In this document: piece after piece, positions 1-9,174 of the stretch
Numbering within the stretch: the first letter of the stretch is position 1
How the letters are laid out: every line of letters starts with the position of its first letter
Assembly (NCBI RefSeq): GCF_036245475.1
Contig: NZ_BTPM01000002.1
Span: 682,001 to 746,000, forward strand
From: Vibrio sp. 10N
Lineage (GTDB): Bacteria; Pseudomonadota; Gammaproteobacteria; Enterobacterales; Vibrionaceae
Reading direction: 5' to 3'
DNA: 64,000 nucleotides
The notes under the pieces: model-generated
Seen by the model: the letters and a program-made list of their open reading frames with translations, nothing else
What the model was told of the DNA's origin: nothing
Database searches by the model: none
Position numbers and translations under genes: made by a program

Positions 1-76
1 GTTAACATTTCATTTCGAAAGCGGGAAAGTTTGGCGACTAAAAAATAGTTTGCCGCCAATCAACAACCCCTCTTGT

Positions 77-2275
77 TTAGAACAGATATTCCAAAGTAAC
101 GGACCAGTTTCTGCCAGGTTGGGTATACAAGTCATAGTTTTTTGGAGACATAGAGCCCGGCGTTACCGTTTTCGATCTTAAATCGTCATGCAACCAGTAT
201 TTGGTATCAAAGGCGTTAAACAAGCCTGCTCGCAAGGTAAGGTCTTGCATCGGGCGGTAGTATGCAGTCAGATCGACAACAGCATAACCAGGTGCATCAA
301 CATTCTTTTTGCTTGCTTCTGCATCTTTGTCTTGCCATTCGGTTTTACGACTAGCCATTGTTACCGAGCTTAGTATGCCCCAATTGTTGGCTGCGTTGTC
401 ATAACCAAGTGCAAATACGGAGCGAGCTGGGGTAATAGTGTCGAGCTGCTCTCCTGTATTTTTGTCCTCACCATCGGTGTAGGTAAGTGAAAAGCGCGAG
501 TACATTCCTTGCGGAGCACCTAACCATTCATCAAGCGCCACATTAGTAGAGAACTCAACGCCGCGAATATCAACATTGTCTAGATTGACCATGGTGTACA
601 CATCTTTACCACTGACTGGATCCGTTCCAAGATCTTTTTGAGAAATGAAATCGGTGTACTGATTGTAGAAACCAACAAGCTCATAGGTCGCGTTTTGTGA
701 TTGGCTACGGAAACCAACCTCATACGATGTGCTGCGTTCCGACTTTAGGTTTGGGTTAGCCTTAATGATGGCACCTTGGTTATAGGTGTAATACAAATCA
801 TGAACTGTGGGCGCTTTAAAGCCTTGGCTAATTTGACCGAATACACTGTATTGCTGAGTCAAGTGATAAACCGCACCTAACTTGGCAGAAAAATCCTCAT
901 CCTGATAAGCACTGACTTCATTGCTATAGCCATCACTTTGTTTTGGATCGGTTTTGAAACTGTCATAACGAAGACCCGCATTAAGGACGAGTTGTTCATT
1001 CAACAAGAAAATTTGGTCGTCAATGAATAAGCCAAAGTTGGTTGTTGTGGCATCTGGCACACCAGTCGAGCCAACACTATTCCCTGATTGTTTGTAATCA
1101 TCGTTATTCAGTTGGAAGCGATTATCTTTGTAGCTAGCGCCGTATGTTAATAAGTGATAATGGCTATCGAAATCCAATTGTTTGTGGAGCTGAGTATCAA
1201 ACTGCCAAGAGCGGTCTTCCGCATCTCGTTGTCTTAATCGGTCGCCGTATAGGTTGGTGTTATCAAAGTTTTTATTTAGGCTACGACTATCTTGGTAGTT
1301 GATAGACCAATTAAGATCATCGGCCACTACGCTATTCAGTTGCCATTGATGTTCAAAACCTAAGCGCAAGCGTTTGTTCTCATCTGAGGTATTTCGCGAG
1401 TTGTAGGTAAAGTCCATTGGCCCCATTGGTATTGAAATACCGTAGTAGGAGAGCTCATCTTCTTTGTGGGTATAGTTGTAATACTCGCCCGTCAATCCAA
1501 TGCGGTGATTCTCATTGAGCTGATAAAACGCTTTTGCTAATACATTGCCGAGCTGTTTGCTGGCAGGGTTTGCTGCACCACGTTGATCACCAACAACATC
1601 AGAACCGCTGCCGTGAGTTTTCGTTTCCGAGCCATCGGCGTAGGTGAGCATTAACAGCGTTTCAAGCTTGTCCTGGCGCATAGCCCACGTAGCGGTGGTT
1701 TTAAAGTTTTCATCTGCAGAGCTGTAACCTGTTTTGATCCCAAAACGATGTTCGTTACCTTCCGTGACAAGCACATCATCCGGGTTCTTGGTTCTCATAA
1801 CCACTGCACCCGCTACTGCATCTGAACCAAATAGGGACGAAGACGCGCCTTTATTGACTTCAATCGTTGCCAGCGTGTCGACCTCGATAGCATTGGGATA
1901 TTTACGTTGTTCTCCAGCGCCGGGGTTATAAGCGACAGGCTGTTGAACACCATCGACCATTATCTTGACTCTAGACCCGTTCATGCCCCGAATGTTGAAG
2001 CCAGATAAACCAAAGCGTCCGCTACCTTCAGCTTCCACGCCAGGTAAGTACTTCACGGCTTGCTTGATATCACTCGCCATTGTTTTTTCGAATTCTTCGC
2101 TAGTCACCTTACTGATTGACGTAGACACATCCGAATAGGCTTGAGGTGTTTTAGTGCCTGAAACCACAACGACATCGTCATAAGACTTAGCGTCAATTTC
2201 TGCTCTTAGTTGTGGGGATAGGGCTAACAATACTGAGGTTGCGATGAGCTGCTTTTTGAAGGGGAACTGGTACAT
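77..2275 (-). CDS. hupA: TonB-dependent heme/hemoglobin receptor, HupA/HutA type
   Basis: Outer-membrane receptor that binds heme or hemoglobin and moves heme into the periplasm using TonB energy. The ATG at 2275 gives a protein of about 732 residues with an immediate signal peptide (MYQFPFKK to QLRA); the frame stays open 41 codons further upstream but that extension is not signal-like. A plug domain follows (VVVVSGTKTPQAYSDV region) and then a barrel ending in the terminal Phe typical of barrel proteins. Heme-receptor hallmarks FKAP (near residue 486) and NPNL (near 507) flank a His near 491. A Fur box lies just upstream, and a LysR gene is divergent, as in the V. vulnificus hupA-hupR pair. 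The HupA versus HutA name is inferred. Confidence 0.9.
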   Translation of the reverse strand: MYQFPFKKQLIATSVLLALSPQLRAEIDAKSYDDVVVVSGTKTPQAYSDVSTSISKVTSEEFEKTMASDIKQAVKYLPGVEAEGSGRFGLSGFNIRGMNGSRVKIMVDGVQQPVAYNPGAGEQRKYPNAIEVDTLATIEVNKGASSSLFGSDAVAGAVVMRTKNPDDVLVTEGNEHRFGIKTGYSSADENFKTTATWAMRQDKLETLLMLTYADGSETKTHGSGSDVVGDQRGAANPASKQLGNVLAKAFYQLNENHRIGLTGEYYNYTHKEDELSYYGISIPMGPMDFTYNSRNTSDENKRLRLGFEHQWQLNSVVADDLNWSINYQDSRSLNKNFDNTNLYGDRLRQRDAEDRSWQFDTQLHKQLDFDSHYHLLTYGASYKDNRFQLNNDDYKQSGNSVGSTGVPDATTTNFGLFIDDQIFLLNEQLVLNAGLRYDSFKTDPKQSDGYSNEVSAYQDEDFSAKLGAVYHLTQQYSVFGQISQGFKAPTVHDLYYTYNQGAIIKANPNLKSERSTSYEVGFRSQSQNATYELVGFYNQYTDFISQKDLGTDPVSGKDVYTMVNLDNVDIRGVEFSTNVALDEWLGAPQGMYSRFSLTYTDGEDKNTGEQLDTITPARSVFALGYDNAANNWGILSSVTMASRKTEWQDKDAEASKKNVDAPGYAVVDLTAYYRPMQDLTLRAGLFNAFDTKYWLHDDLRSKTVTPGSMSPKNYDLYTQPGRNWSVTLEYLF

Positions 2276-2344
2276 CAACTTAATCCATAATAATAAATGT
2301 GAGTAGTGCCTAAAAAGGGTTCGGAGGTGATAATACAGATCTAA

Positions 2345-2367
2345 ATGATAATTACTATTATTATCAT
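2345..2367 (-). promoter_or_regulatory. Fur box upstream of the heme receptor
   Basis: ATGATAAT (2345-2352) and ATTATCAT (2360-2367) form a perfect 8-bp inverted repeat separated by 7 bases, rich in the GATAAT units of Fur sites. It lies 70-92 bp upstream of the receptor start and between the two divergent genes, so iron-replete Fur could repress the receptor and perhaps the LysR gene. The assignment is by motif only. Confidence 0.8.
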
Positions 2368-2467
2368 CAAAATAATTGATCGAGAGAGCAAAAAACATCC
2401 AGCTTGTATAACTTGTCCAGTTTTGCTATCACTGACAGATAGTTAGCGAATAACACAAGGATCTGAA

Positions 2468-3355
2468 ATGTCGTTGTCGATTACCTTAGAAGCACTCACC
2501 ATTCTGGACGCAATCGAGAGAAGAGGCTCATTTGCTGCGGCCGCAGCAGAGTTTGAACGCGCTACATCTTCTTTGAGTTACCAAATGCAAAAACTTGAAC
2601 AAGATTTGGATATCATGATTTTTGACCGTTCCGGTCACAAAGCCACATTGACGGAAGCAGGAAAATTGATTCTTGAAAGAGGTCGAGTGATTCTACAAGC
2701 CACGGAAAGCATGATTAACGAAGCTCGTCTTTTGGCGAATGGCTGGGAGTTGGATTTAACCATTGCGTACGACAGCATTATCCCGGTCGCTAACTTTTTT
2801 GACCTTGTCGATAAACTGGGCAATGTGAGTAAAACGCGCGTCAAGTTAGAAGAAGAGGTATTAGCAGGGTGTTGGGAGGCCTTGAATGCAGGCCGCTGTG
2901 ATCTCTTGGTATGTCCGCAACCCGAAGTGTTACCGCAAGGCGTAAAGGCAGAGCGGTTAGGGGAAATGTCCATGACTTGGGTTGCAGCAACAAATCACTA
3001 TGTTCATAAACGCAAGGGTGAATTCGACAGCGAAGCACGTAGCAAATACAGAGTGATAGCCATCGCAGATACAGCAAGAGAACAACCGGCGTTGAGCGTT
3101 AATATTCTAGAGAAACAACCAAGGCTGACAGTATCAAGCCTGGATGCCAAAATCGAAGCTCTCACTTCTGGGTTAGGTATTGGTACATTGCCATCCCAAG
3201 TGGCGGATAGATTGATAGCTGAAGGAAAACTCAAAGCCATCAAAGACACAGAGGTAAGTAAAATCGATGTGATATTGGCATGGAAACGAAATCACATTGG
3301 TGAAGCTAAATCCTGGTGTATACGCCATCTTACTAAAACATGGGATCTAAAATAG
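2468..3355 (+). CDS. hupR: LysR-family transcriptional regulator, HupR-like
   Basis: 295-residue LysR regulator. The winged helix-turn-helix covers about residues 5-64 (motif GSFAAAAAEF and then the recognition helix SSLSYQMQKLEQDL), followed by a substrate-binding-like effector domain. It is divergent from the heme receptor. In V. vulnificus the LysR protein HupR is encoded beside hupA and activates it in the presence of heme, so the same role is inferred here from position and family. The stop codon overlaps the left arm of an intrinsic terminator. Possible ligand heme or a heme-derived signal; not deducible from sequence. Confidence 0.8.
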   Translation: MSLSITLEALTILDAIERRGSFAAAAAEFERATSSLSYQMQKLEQDLDIMIFDRSGHKATLTEAGKLILERGRVILQATESMINEARLLANGWELDLTIAYDSIIPVANFFDLVDKLGNVSKTRVKLEEEVLAGCWEALNAGRCDLLVCPQPEVLPQGVKAERLGEMSMTWVAATNHYVHKRKGEFDSEARSKYRVIAIADTAREQPALSVNILEKQPRLTVSSLDAKIEALTSGLGIGTLPSQVADRLIAEGKLKAIKDTEVSKIDVILAWKRNHIGEAKSWCIRHLTKTWDLK

Positions 3356-3373
3356 GGGCTCGCGCCCCTTTTT
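3354..3373 (+). terminator. Intrinsic terminator after the LysR gene
   Basis: AGGGGC / GCCCCT stem with a TCGC loop, followed by TTTTT. The left arm begins inside the TAG stop codon of the LysR gene. Confidence 0.85.
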
Positions 3374-3380
3374 AATCTTG

Positions 3381-6065
3381 CTATTCTAACTTTAACACCA
3401 TATCTGCGACACCATCTTCAAACTGTACATCCAACTCAAATCCCAGCTTTTGAGCAAGGGTCAACATACCGCGATTGGTTGGCATCGTCATTCCTGAGAT
3501 TTGTTTGGTTTCCTTATTTTTGCAGTAATCAATGATCTTGTTCATCAAGATACGACCTAGACCGTTTCCTTTAAGATCGGATCGAATTAGGATTGCGAAT
3601 TCTGCGTCGCTGTTATCAGGCGTAACCAGAACGCGAGAAACACCAATGATATGCGGCGTTTGGTAACTCAAATCGACGGCGACAAAGGCCATTTCTCGGT
3701 CATAATCAATTTGAGTCAGGTTGGCTAGAGCTTCATGATTAAACTCGCCAACATCAGAGAAAAAGCGTTTATACAGATCTTCCTTGGTGACATTATTGAT
3801 AAAATCCGCGTGATAAGGTTCATCTTCAGGCCTGATAGGACGCAGTAAGATTTGAGTTTCATCGCGTAGAGTTAAGGTTTGTTCCATCTCAGTTGGGTAA
3901 GGGCGAATGGCCAACCTAGATTGAGGCTCTCCTTCAAAGCGTTTAATCACGACAGACGCATCAAGGATGGTAATATCGTCACCATTTAGAAGTAGTGGAT
4001 GAATATCCAGCTCATGTATTTCAGGGCAAGCTACCACTATCTGCGAAATTTTCACCAAAAAGCCCGCCAACTTAGCGAGATTGATAGCATTGGGCGATTG
4101 TTGGAACTTGAGTGTTCCTTTATTGATCGCATTAATAATGAGGTAACGCGCCAGTGCCATGTTTAAAGGCGGTAATGCAGTCACAGCCTCTCGTTCGATG
4201 TTCCACTCGGAACCGCCTTGACCAATAAAGATCGCCGGGCCAAAGGTTGGGTCACTAAGCACTTTGACACGAATTTCTTGTCCACCTGCCACTTTCGCCA
4301 TTTGCTGCACAGTTAAACCTTCAATACGCGCATCTGGGTATGACAACCTGGTACGATCGAGAATAGATTGGGCGGCATTGGACACTTCTGGAGCATCCTT
4401 TAAGTTCAGCATGACACCGTGGATGTCTGATTTGTGGGCGATATCTGGTGAACGAAGTTTAACGGCGACTGGGTATCCAATCTTATCCGCTAAATGAATC
4501 GCTTCTGACTGGTCATGCGCGAGCCATGTTGGTAATGTTGGCAAATCAAGAAGATCAAACAGTTGCTCACAAACATGGGATTCTAACGAAGAAGAACCCG
4601 TGGCTTCTGGCAACGTGGCAATCTGTGTCGCGAGCCATTCGTGAGCTTTATCGAGCTGTTCGGTCGAGTAGGAGTCCGTCGTGGTAGGTGTTTCCATTAA
4701 CTGCCATTGGTTGCGCCTGTACTCCACTAAGTGCATGAACGCAGTGACGGCACTTTCTGGTGTTCGGTAAGTAGGTATCCCTTGACGCGTAAACTGCAAT
4801 CTGGCTTCTTTCGCGGTTGCTTCACCTGACCAATTAGTCAAAATATTGAATCGTTTCGACTTAGGGTGAGCATGAACTGTCTCAATCACTTCACGAGCCG
4901 TTTGCGATGATTCAGCCGTAGCGGAAGGACTGTGCATGATAAGTAGCGCATCGATGTCTTCACTATCCAATATGATCTTTATCGCCTGACAATATCGAGT
5001 AGACGTGGCGTCGCCTCCTAAATCGACAGGGTTCGATTTTGCCCAGTTGCTGGGTAAAATCTTATCTAACTCATCGATGGTCGACGTGGATAGCTGCGCT
5101 AAGCTACCACCTTTATCTGCCAAGGTGTCGAGCGCCATCAAAGCAGGGCCCATCCCGTTGGTAATAACCGCCAGTCTTTCACCACGAAGTGGGACAGAGT
5201 GCGTTAGCGTTTCTACCGCTGCAAACAACTCATGAGTGTTATTTACTCTTAGCATTCCAGCTCTTTGAATGGCTGAGTCGTAAACGATATCAAACGATCC
5301 TAAACCATGATGGGGCTGGGCAATGGCACTAGCACTATGTCGTCCTGCTTTCAGTACCAAGATACGGCGATTGCGAGACGCTGCACGAGCGGCAGAAAGG
5401 AAGCGACGGGCGTCTCGGATGGAATCCACATAAAGTAAGATCGCTTCGGTTTTACTGTCACGCGATAAGTAATCAAGAATGTCATCGAAATCAACGTCAC
5501 TACCGTTGCCGATTGAGATAAACGCTGAGAACCCGATGTTCTTATCATTAGCCCAATCTAAAATAGTGGTACAAACAGCAGAGGATTGTGAAATAAACGC
5601 GAGCTTTCCTGGTAGACAATCGACGGGTGAAAAAGAGGCGTTAAAGTGCTGCCAGGGCAGTAAAACCCCCAAACTGTTAGGGCCGATGATTTTCATTCCT
5701 GCTTGTTGGGCAATACGTAAACAGGTTTGCTCAATCGTGTTGTCGCCATCATAGGGCACCGACATATCAGAGGCCATGATTATGGCCACTTTTACACCCG
5801 CTACTGCCAAATCGTTAATTAAATCGACATTCCTATCGCCCCTTGTACAAAGAATGGCAATGTCTGGTACTAAAGGCAGCTCACTTACCGAGCGGTAACA
5901 AAGAATGCCATTCACTGATTTATATTTAGGGTGTACGGGTAAAATAGTGCCTTGATAACCTCCCATTAGAAGGTTTTTTATCACGACGCTGCCCGCCCGA
6001 TTCGGTTTACTAGAGGCGCCAATTACGGCAATAGAGCTGGGTTTGAAAAGAGTGTCCAACGACAT
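3381..6065 (-). CDS. pat: Protein lysine acetyltransferase Pat (YfiQ/PatZ type)
   Basis: 894 residues, close to E. coli PatZ (886). The order is a CoA-binding Rossmann domain (start SSIAVIGASSKPNRAG), succinyl-CoA-synthetase-like domains, an ATP-grasp-like region (about 480-700), and a C-terminal GNAT domain (about 740-894) with an acetyl-CoA loop reading GNGLGRIL and an acidic AEFAI motif. The family acetylates lysines of enzymes such as acetyl-CoA synthetase, usually inactivating them. A His pair (HHG) occurs near residue 250, where true acyl-CoA synthetases keep their phosphorylated His; whether it aligns needs a structural alignment. It stands alone, converging on the LysR gene. A CRP-like site lies upstream. 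Confidence 0.92.
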   Translation of the reverse strand: MSLDTLFKPSSIAVIGASSKPNRAGSVVIKNLLMGGYQGTILPVHPKYKSVNGILCYRSVSELPLVPDIAILCTRGDRNVDLINDLAVAGVKVAIIMASDMSVPYDGDNTIEQTCLRIAQQAGMKIIGPNSLGVLLPWQHFNASFSPVDCLPGKLAFISQSSAVCTTILDWANDKNIGFSAFISIGNGSDVDFDDILDYLSRDSKTEAILLYVDSIRDARRFLSAARAASRNRRILVLKAGRHSASAIAQPHHGLGSFDIVYDSAIQRAGMLRVNNTHELFAAVETLTHSVPLRGERLAVITNGMGPALMALDTLADKGGSLAQLSTSTIDELDKILPSNWAKSNPVDLGGDATSTRYCQAIKIILDSEDIDALLIMHSPSATAESSQTAREVIETVHAHPKSKRFNILTNWSGEATAKEARLQFTRQGIPTYRTPESAVTAFMHLVEYRRNQWQLMETPTTTDSYSTEQLDKAHEWLATQIATLPEATGSSSLESHVCEQLFDLLDLPTLPTWLAHDQSEAIHLADKIGYPVAVKLRSPDIAHKSDIHGVMLNLKDAPEVSNAAQSILDRTRLSYPDARIEGLTVQQMAKVAGGQEIRVKVLSDPTFGPAIFIGQGGSEWNIEREAVTALPPLNMALARYLIINAINKGTLKFQQSPNAINLAKLAGFLVKISQIVVACPEIHELDIHPLLLNGDDITILDASVVIKRFEGEPQSRLAIRPYPTEMEQTLTLRDETQILLRPIRPEDEPYHADFINNVTKEDLYKRFFSDVGEFNHEALANLTQIDYDREMAFVAVDLSYQTPHIIGVSRVLVTPDNSDAEFAILIRSDLKGNGLGRILMNKIIDYCKNKETKQISGMTMPTNRGMLTLAQKLGFELDVQFEDGVADMVLKLE

Positions 6066-6227
6066 AGCGTCTCCCTGACAGTGGGTTGCTACTAAGCCAA
6101 TAAAAGCGACTTATCAGCTTCTTTGTTACATAAGATGCATTATCCAACAATAGTAGACTAGCTTTAAATCGATTAAAGTTGGTTTGCTCTGAAATTTAGA
6201 TATAACGTATTGCTGTGCCTCAATTAT

Positions 6228-6243
6228 TGTGTAACATGTCACA
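6228..6243. promoter_or_regulatory. Candidate CRP site between pat and the SPOR gene
   Basis: TGTGT-N6-TCACA matches the CRP half-sites at nine of ten positions. It is 163-178 bp upstream of pat and 89-104 bp upstream of the SPOR lipoprotein gene. E. coli patZ is known to be activated by cAMP-CRP, so control of pat is the likelier target, but either gene could be affected. Confidence 0.5.
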
Positions 6244-6331
6244 GGTAGTTAAGACAGGGTTCTGGAATCATCGATAGATGACATTCCTGTCTGATAAAGG
6301 ATAGACATTAGCAAATTCAGGCAGTGATACG

Positions 6332-6970
6332 ATGAAAAAAGTGGTGATAGTGAGCTTAGCAGCCATGTTGGCAGCTTGTGCCTCTGGTGATTACACAGCA
6401 GAAGTCAAATCAGAAAGTTATCGCGAAGATTATCAGCCGGTAGCAGCAAAAACAGCAGCGCCAGTCGCAGTAGCGACAACAACTGCCGCGAGCGCAGAGC
6501 CAGAAAAAGTGGCTAAGAGCAAACCTGTTGAAACTAAAGCGGCAGAGCCAAAGGTTCAGTCAACGTCCGCTCAAACAGCCTCCGCGGCTCCTAAGCAGAA
6601 AACTGCGCCAGCAAAAGCGCAACCTGCACAGCAAAATAAGGTCGTGAAAATTGTTCCGCCAACCAAAAAGCAGGCTGAGCAAAATGTTCGTTTTGGTTAC
6701 ACCATTCAAGTTGTTGCTGTAGGCAGCCAAGACAAAGTTGAGAGCTTCGCGAATAAGTTACCGACAAGCAGCCAACCAGTATGGCAAAACTACAAAGTGG
6801 TAAACGGTACGAAATGGTACGCGCTACTATATGGAGACTTTGCGTCTAAAGTAAAAGCACAACAAGCGATTAAGACGTTACCGAAAGAGTTCCAAGATTT
6901 AAAACCGTTTGTTCGTAGTATCGACAAGATTAAAAAATCTGACTATCCGACGCTGAGCAAGCTTAACTAG
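6332..6970 (+). CDS. SPOR-domain lipoprotein
   Basis: 212 residues. A lipoprotein signal is clear (MKKVVIVSLAAMLAACASG, lipobox LAAC). Next comes an Ala/Lys/Pro-rich low-complexity linker (about 35-125) suited to spanning the periplasm, then a C-terminal SPOR domain (about 130-205, FGYTIQVVAVGS to PFVRSIDKI). SPOR domains bind septal, denuded peptidoglycan glycans, so a role at the division site or in wall turnover is expected. Monocistronic between a promoter region and a strong terminator. It is not recognisable as DamX, DedD or FtsN by length or layout. Confidence 0.8.
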   Translation: MKKVVIVSLAAMLAACASGDYTAEVKSESYREDYQPVAAKTAAPVAVATTTAASAEPEKVAKSKPVETKAAEPKVQSTSAQTASAAPKQKTAPAKAQPAQQNKVVKIVPPTKKQAEQNVRFGYTIQVVAVGSQDKVESFANKLPTSSQPVWQNYKVVNGTKWYALLYGDFASKVKAQQAIKTLPKEFQDLKPFVRSIDKIKKSDYPTLSKLN

Positions 6971-6987
6971 TTCAATATATGTCGACA

Positions 6988-7020
6988 ATGCCCAGCTCTT
7001 TGATGAGCTGGGCATTTTTG
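6988..7020 (+). terminator. Intrinsic terminator after the SPOR gene
   Basis: Perfect 11-bp stem ATGCCCAGCTC / GAGCTGGGCAT with a 6-base loop, followed by TTTTTG. Confidence 0.9.
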
Positions 7021-7132
7021 TATGTAAACTGCTCATTCAAGTGAATAAATAGCAAATTTAACAGATTTAGAACTGAATATTGCTGTTCAATCGTTTATGA
7101 TTCGTTGAAAGCAATCCAAGGACAAGCTTAAG

Positions 7133-8128
7133 ATGTCAAAACTCAATATCCTACTTCTATGTGGTGGCGGATCTGCCGAACATGAAGTATCTCTCGTCTC
7201 TGCAAACTATCTCGAAAGCCAACTAAAATTGAACACTAAGTTCAATGTCACCAGAGTAGAGATCACCACAGGCGGCTGGAAGTGCAGCGACGGGCACCTC
7301 GTCGTATTGGACCTAAACCAAAAAGCACTGGTTGGAGAGCATCTTAAACTCGATATCGACTATGTCGTACCATGTATTCATGGTTTCCCAGGCGAGACTG
7401 GCGATATTCAATCGCTGTTTGAAATGGCCAGCATTCCATATCTAGGTTGTGGCCCGGAAGCAAGCAGCAATAGCTTCAACAAAATTACCTCAAAACTTTG
7501 GTATGACACGCTCGATATCCCAAACACACCGTATCTATTTCTAACCGAGAATGACGATAAAGCCCATCAAGATGCTGCTGAAGCATTTGATAAATGGGGT
7601 AAGGTGTTTGTCAAAGCAGCTAAACAGGGCTCATCTGTTGGCTGTTACAGTGTCACTGACAAGGCGAGACTCGATGAAGCGATCGATGCGGCGTTTGGTT
7701 ACTCCGATCAAGTCGTGGTTGAGCAAGCTGTTAAACCAAGAGAACTCGAAGTTGCTGCTTATGAATACCAAGGAAAACTGGTCATTACACAGCCAGGCGA
7801 AGTAACGGCGCCAGATGGTGCGTTTTACAGCTACGATGAGAAGTACAGCGCTGACAGTCACTCAACGACAACCGTTGAAGCGACAAATTTAACTGACGAA
7901 CAACGTGTTATTATTCATGAGTCTGCTCGAAAGGTATTCACACAGATGAAGCTCAAACACCTTTCCCGAATTGATTTCTTCCTAACCGAAGACAATCACA
8001 TCTACCTTAATGAAGTGAACACATTCCCGGGTATGACACCAATTTCTATGTTCCCTAAGATGGTAGAGCATTCAGGGATCGCTTTTTCTGAATTCTTAAC
8101 GGATTGTATTGAGTCTGCATTCGATTAA
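7133..8128 (+). CDS. ddl: D-alanine--D-alanine ligase
   Basis: 331 residues; ATP-grasp enzyme that joins two D-Ala for peptidoglycan precursors in the cytoplasm. The N-terminal domain opens LLLCGGGSAEHEVSLVSA, the ATP-grasp lysine loop includes VKAAKQGSSVGCYSV, and the Mg-binding end reads YLNEVNTFPGMTPISMFPKM, all standard for Ddl. The gene is monocistronic, and its end overlaps by 4 bp the convergent recombinase gene. The length fits the DdlA/VanA-like branch rather than the shorter DdlB; the dcw-cluster copy usual in gammaproteobacteria may be elsewhere. Confidence 0.93.
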   Translation: MSKLNILLLCGGGSAEHEVSLVSANYLESQLKLNTKFNVTRVEITTGGWKCSDGHLVVLDLNQKALVGEHLKLDIDYVVPCIHGFPGETGDIQSLFEMASIPYLGCGPEASSNSFNKITSKLWYDTLDIPNTPYLFLTENDDKAHQDAAEAFDKWGKVFVKAAKQGSSVGCYSVTDKARLDEAIDAAFGYSDQVVVEQAVKPRELEVAAYEYQGKLVITQPGEVTAPDGAFYSYDEKYSADSHSTTTVEATNLTDEQRVIIHESARKVFTQMKLKHLSRIDFFLTEDNHIYLNEVNTFPGMTPISMFPKMVEHSGIAFSEFLTDCIESAFD

Positions 8129-9081
8129 TCGTTATTTTTGTTGGTTTTGAAGAGAGACTTTTCCTCTTCAGACAGCGTTGCTTTGCCACTGTATTGCAGT
8201 GGCATTGCCGGACTCGCCCAGCGTCCAAATTCCTGTATATCCCTGATTTTATGACCTTCTTTCGTTAGTTCTTGAACTACGCCGACCCGTCCAGATTGTG
8301 ATGACAAACTCAGTGTGGCATCTAATCCAAGTAAATTGCTAGCACGCTTTAGCACTCGATGAATTGAAGAGTCGTCCAGCGCGGAATCACTAATATTGCC
8401 ATGGCGGTCGATAGCTCTGAATAGAACAGAGTAGGGAACATGTTCCATCCAACGCTTTACACACTCGCCAGCCTGTTCGCTAAGTGGATAGGTTTTATCG
8501 TCAAGTGTTACCGTGTAACTATTGTCGGTCGAGCTAATGTCTTCCGCCATTAATGATTTCAATTCGCGTCGCTTCAAAGCACACTCATAAAGCAAAAAGT
8601 AAATGGCGAGATCGCGGCAATCTTTCTTTTCGTCACTCCTGATGAGTTTCTGATACAGCTGGTCTAAGTGCACCGTGGTAAACGCAGTGGTTTGCTTCAC
8701 CTTGTTATAACTGTCTATTTTGAGTTTGTTCATGGCAAGGCCAACATGGCGTGAACGGGTAGGGTCTTTATAATCAAAAAGATAGTGAACAACCGATATA
8801 GTGACAAGGTAACGTCTTACACTGCTGTATTTTTTCTCCTGCTTAGTGTGGTCGATAAATTCAAGCATTGTCGCTTCCGATGCTGGCAAGGAAGGATGAC
8901 TACGCAATTGGCAAAATTCATTAAACGTACGCCAGTCCTTGGACATCGCCAGATTTGTACTACGTGAATAACAATTTGAAGTCATGTCGCCAAACTCTTG
9001 ATAACTAATGGAAGAGCGTAGCAACCCTTTAAATTTGTTAGCTTGGTCAGATTCTGTAATACGCGGGATGTCTTTTTTCAT
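8125..9081 (-). CDS. Tyrosine recombinase/integrase-like protein with altered catalytic residues
   Basis: 318 residues with the layout of a tyrosine recombinase: an N-terminal SAM-like DNA-binding domain (about 35-125) and a catalytic domain (about 140-305). By eye the C-terminal part aligns with Cre (SQSGRVGV with SGHSARVGA). Catalytic positions: Arg I becomes Lys170 (ALKRREL), the box-II His becomes Gln262, while Arg265, Trp288 and the nucleophile Tyr297 (LQYSGK) remain. Activity may therefore be reduced or changed. It sits between housekeeping genes with no obvious attachment sites or cargo, so it may be a domesticated recombinase. Convergent with ddl and divergent from the next gene. Confidence 0.75.
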   Translation of the reverse strand: MKKDIPRITESDQANKFKGLLRSSISYQEFGDMTSNCYSRSTNLAMSKDWRTFNEFCQLRSHPSLPASEATMLEFIDHTKQEKKYSSVRRYLVTISVVHYLFDYKDPTRSRHVGLAMNKLKIDSYNKVKQTTAFTTVHLDQLYQKLIRSDEKKDCRDLAIYFLLYECALKRRELKSLMAEDISSTDNSYTVTLDDKTYPLSEQAGECVKRWMEHVPYSVLFRAIDRHGNISDSALDDSSIHRVLKRASNLLGLDATLSLSSQSGRVGVVQELTKEGHKIRDIQEFGRWASPAMPLQYSGKATLSEEEKSLFKTNKNND

Positions 9082-9117
9082 ACTGATGCACTATAACTTA
9101 ATTGATTGACTTACAAT

Positions 9118-9136
9118 ACCTGATAACATGTCAGGT
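9118..9136. promoter_or_regulatory. Inverted repeat between recombinase gene and small unknown gene
   Basis: ACCTGA-N7-TCAGGT is a perfect 6-bp dyad in the 93-bp divergent intergenic region. It could be an operator or a recombinase binding site. No other evidence. Confidence 0.3.
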
Positions 9137-9174
9137 GCACAGTGTTACTACAACGATACAAGAGAAAAGTCTTT

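Noticed and set aside
1..76. Possible terminator downstream of the heme receptor
   Set aside because: GGCG and GCCGCC can pair only weakly and no T tract follows on the minus strand.
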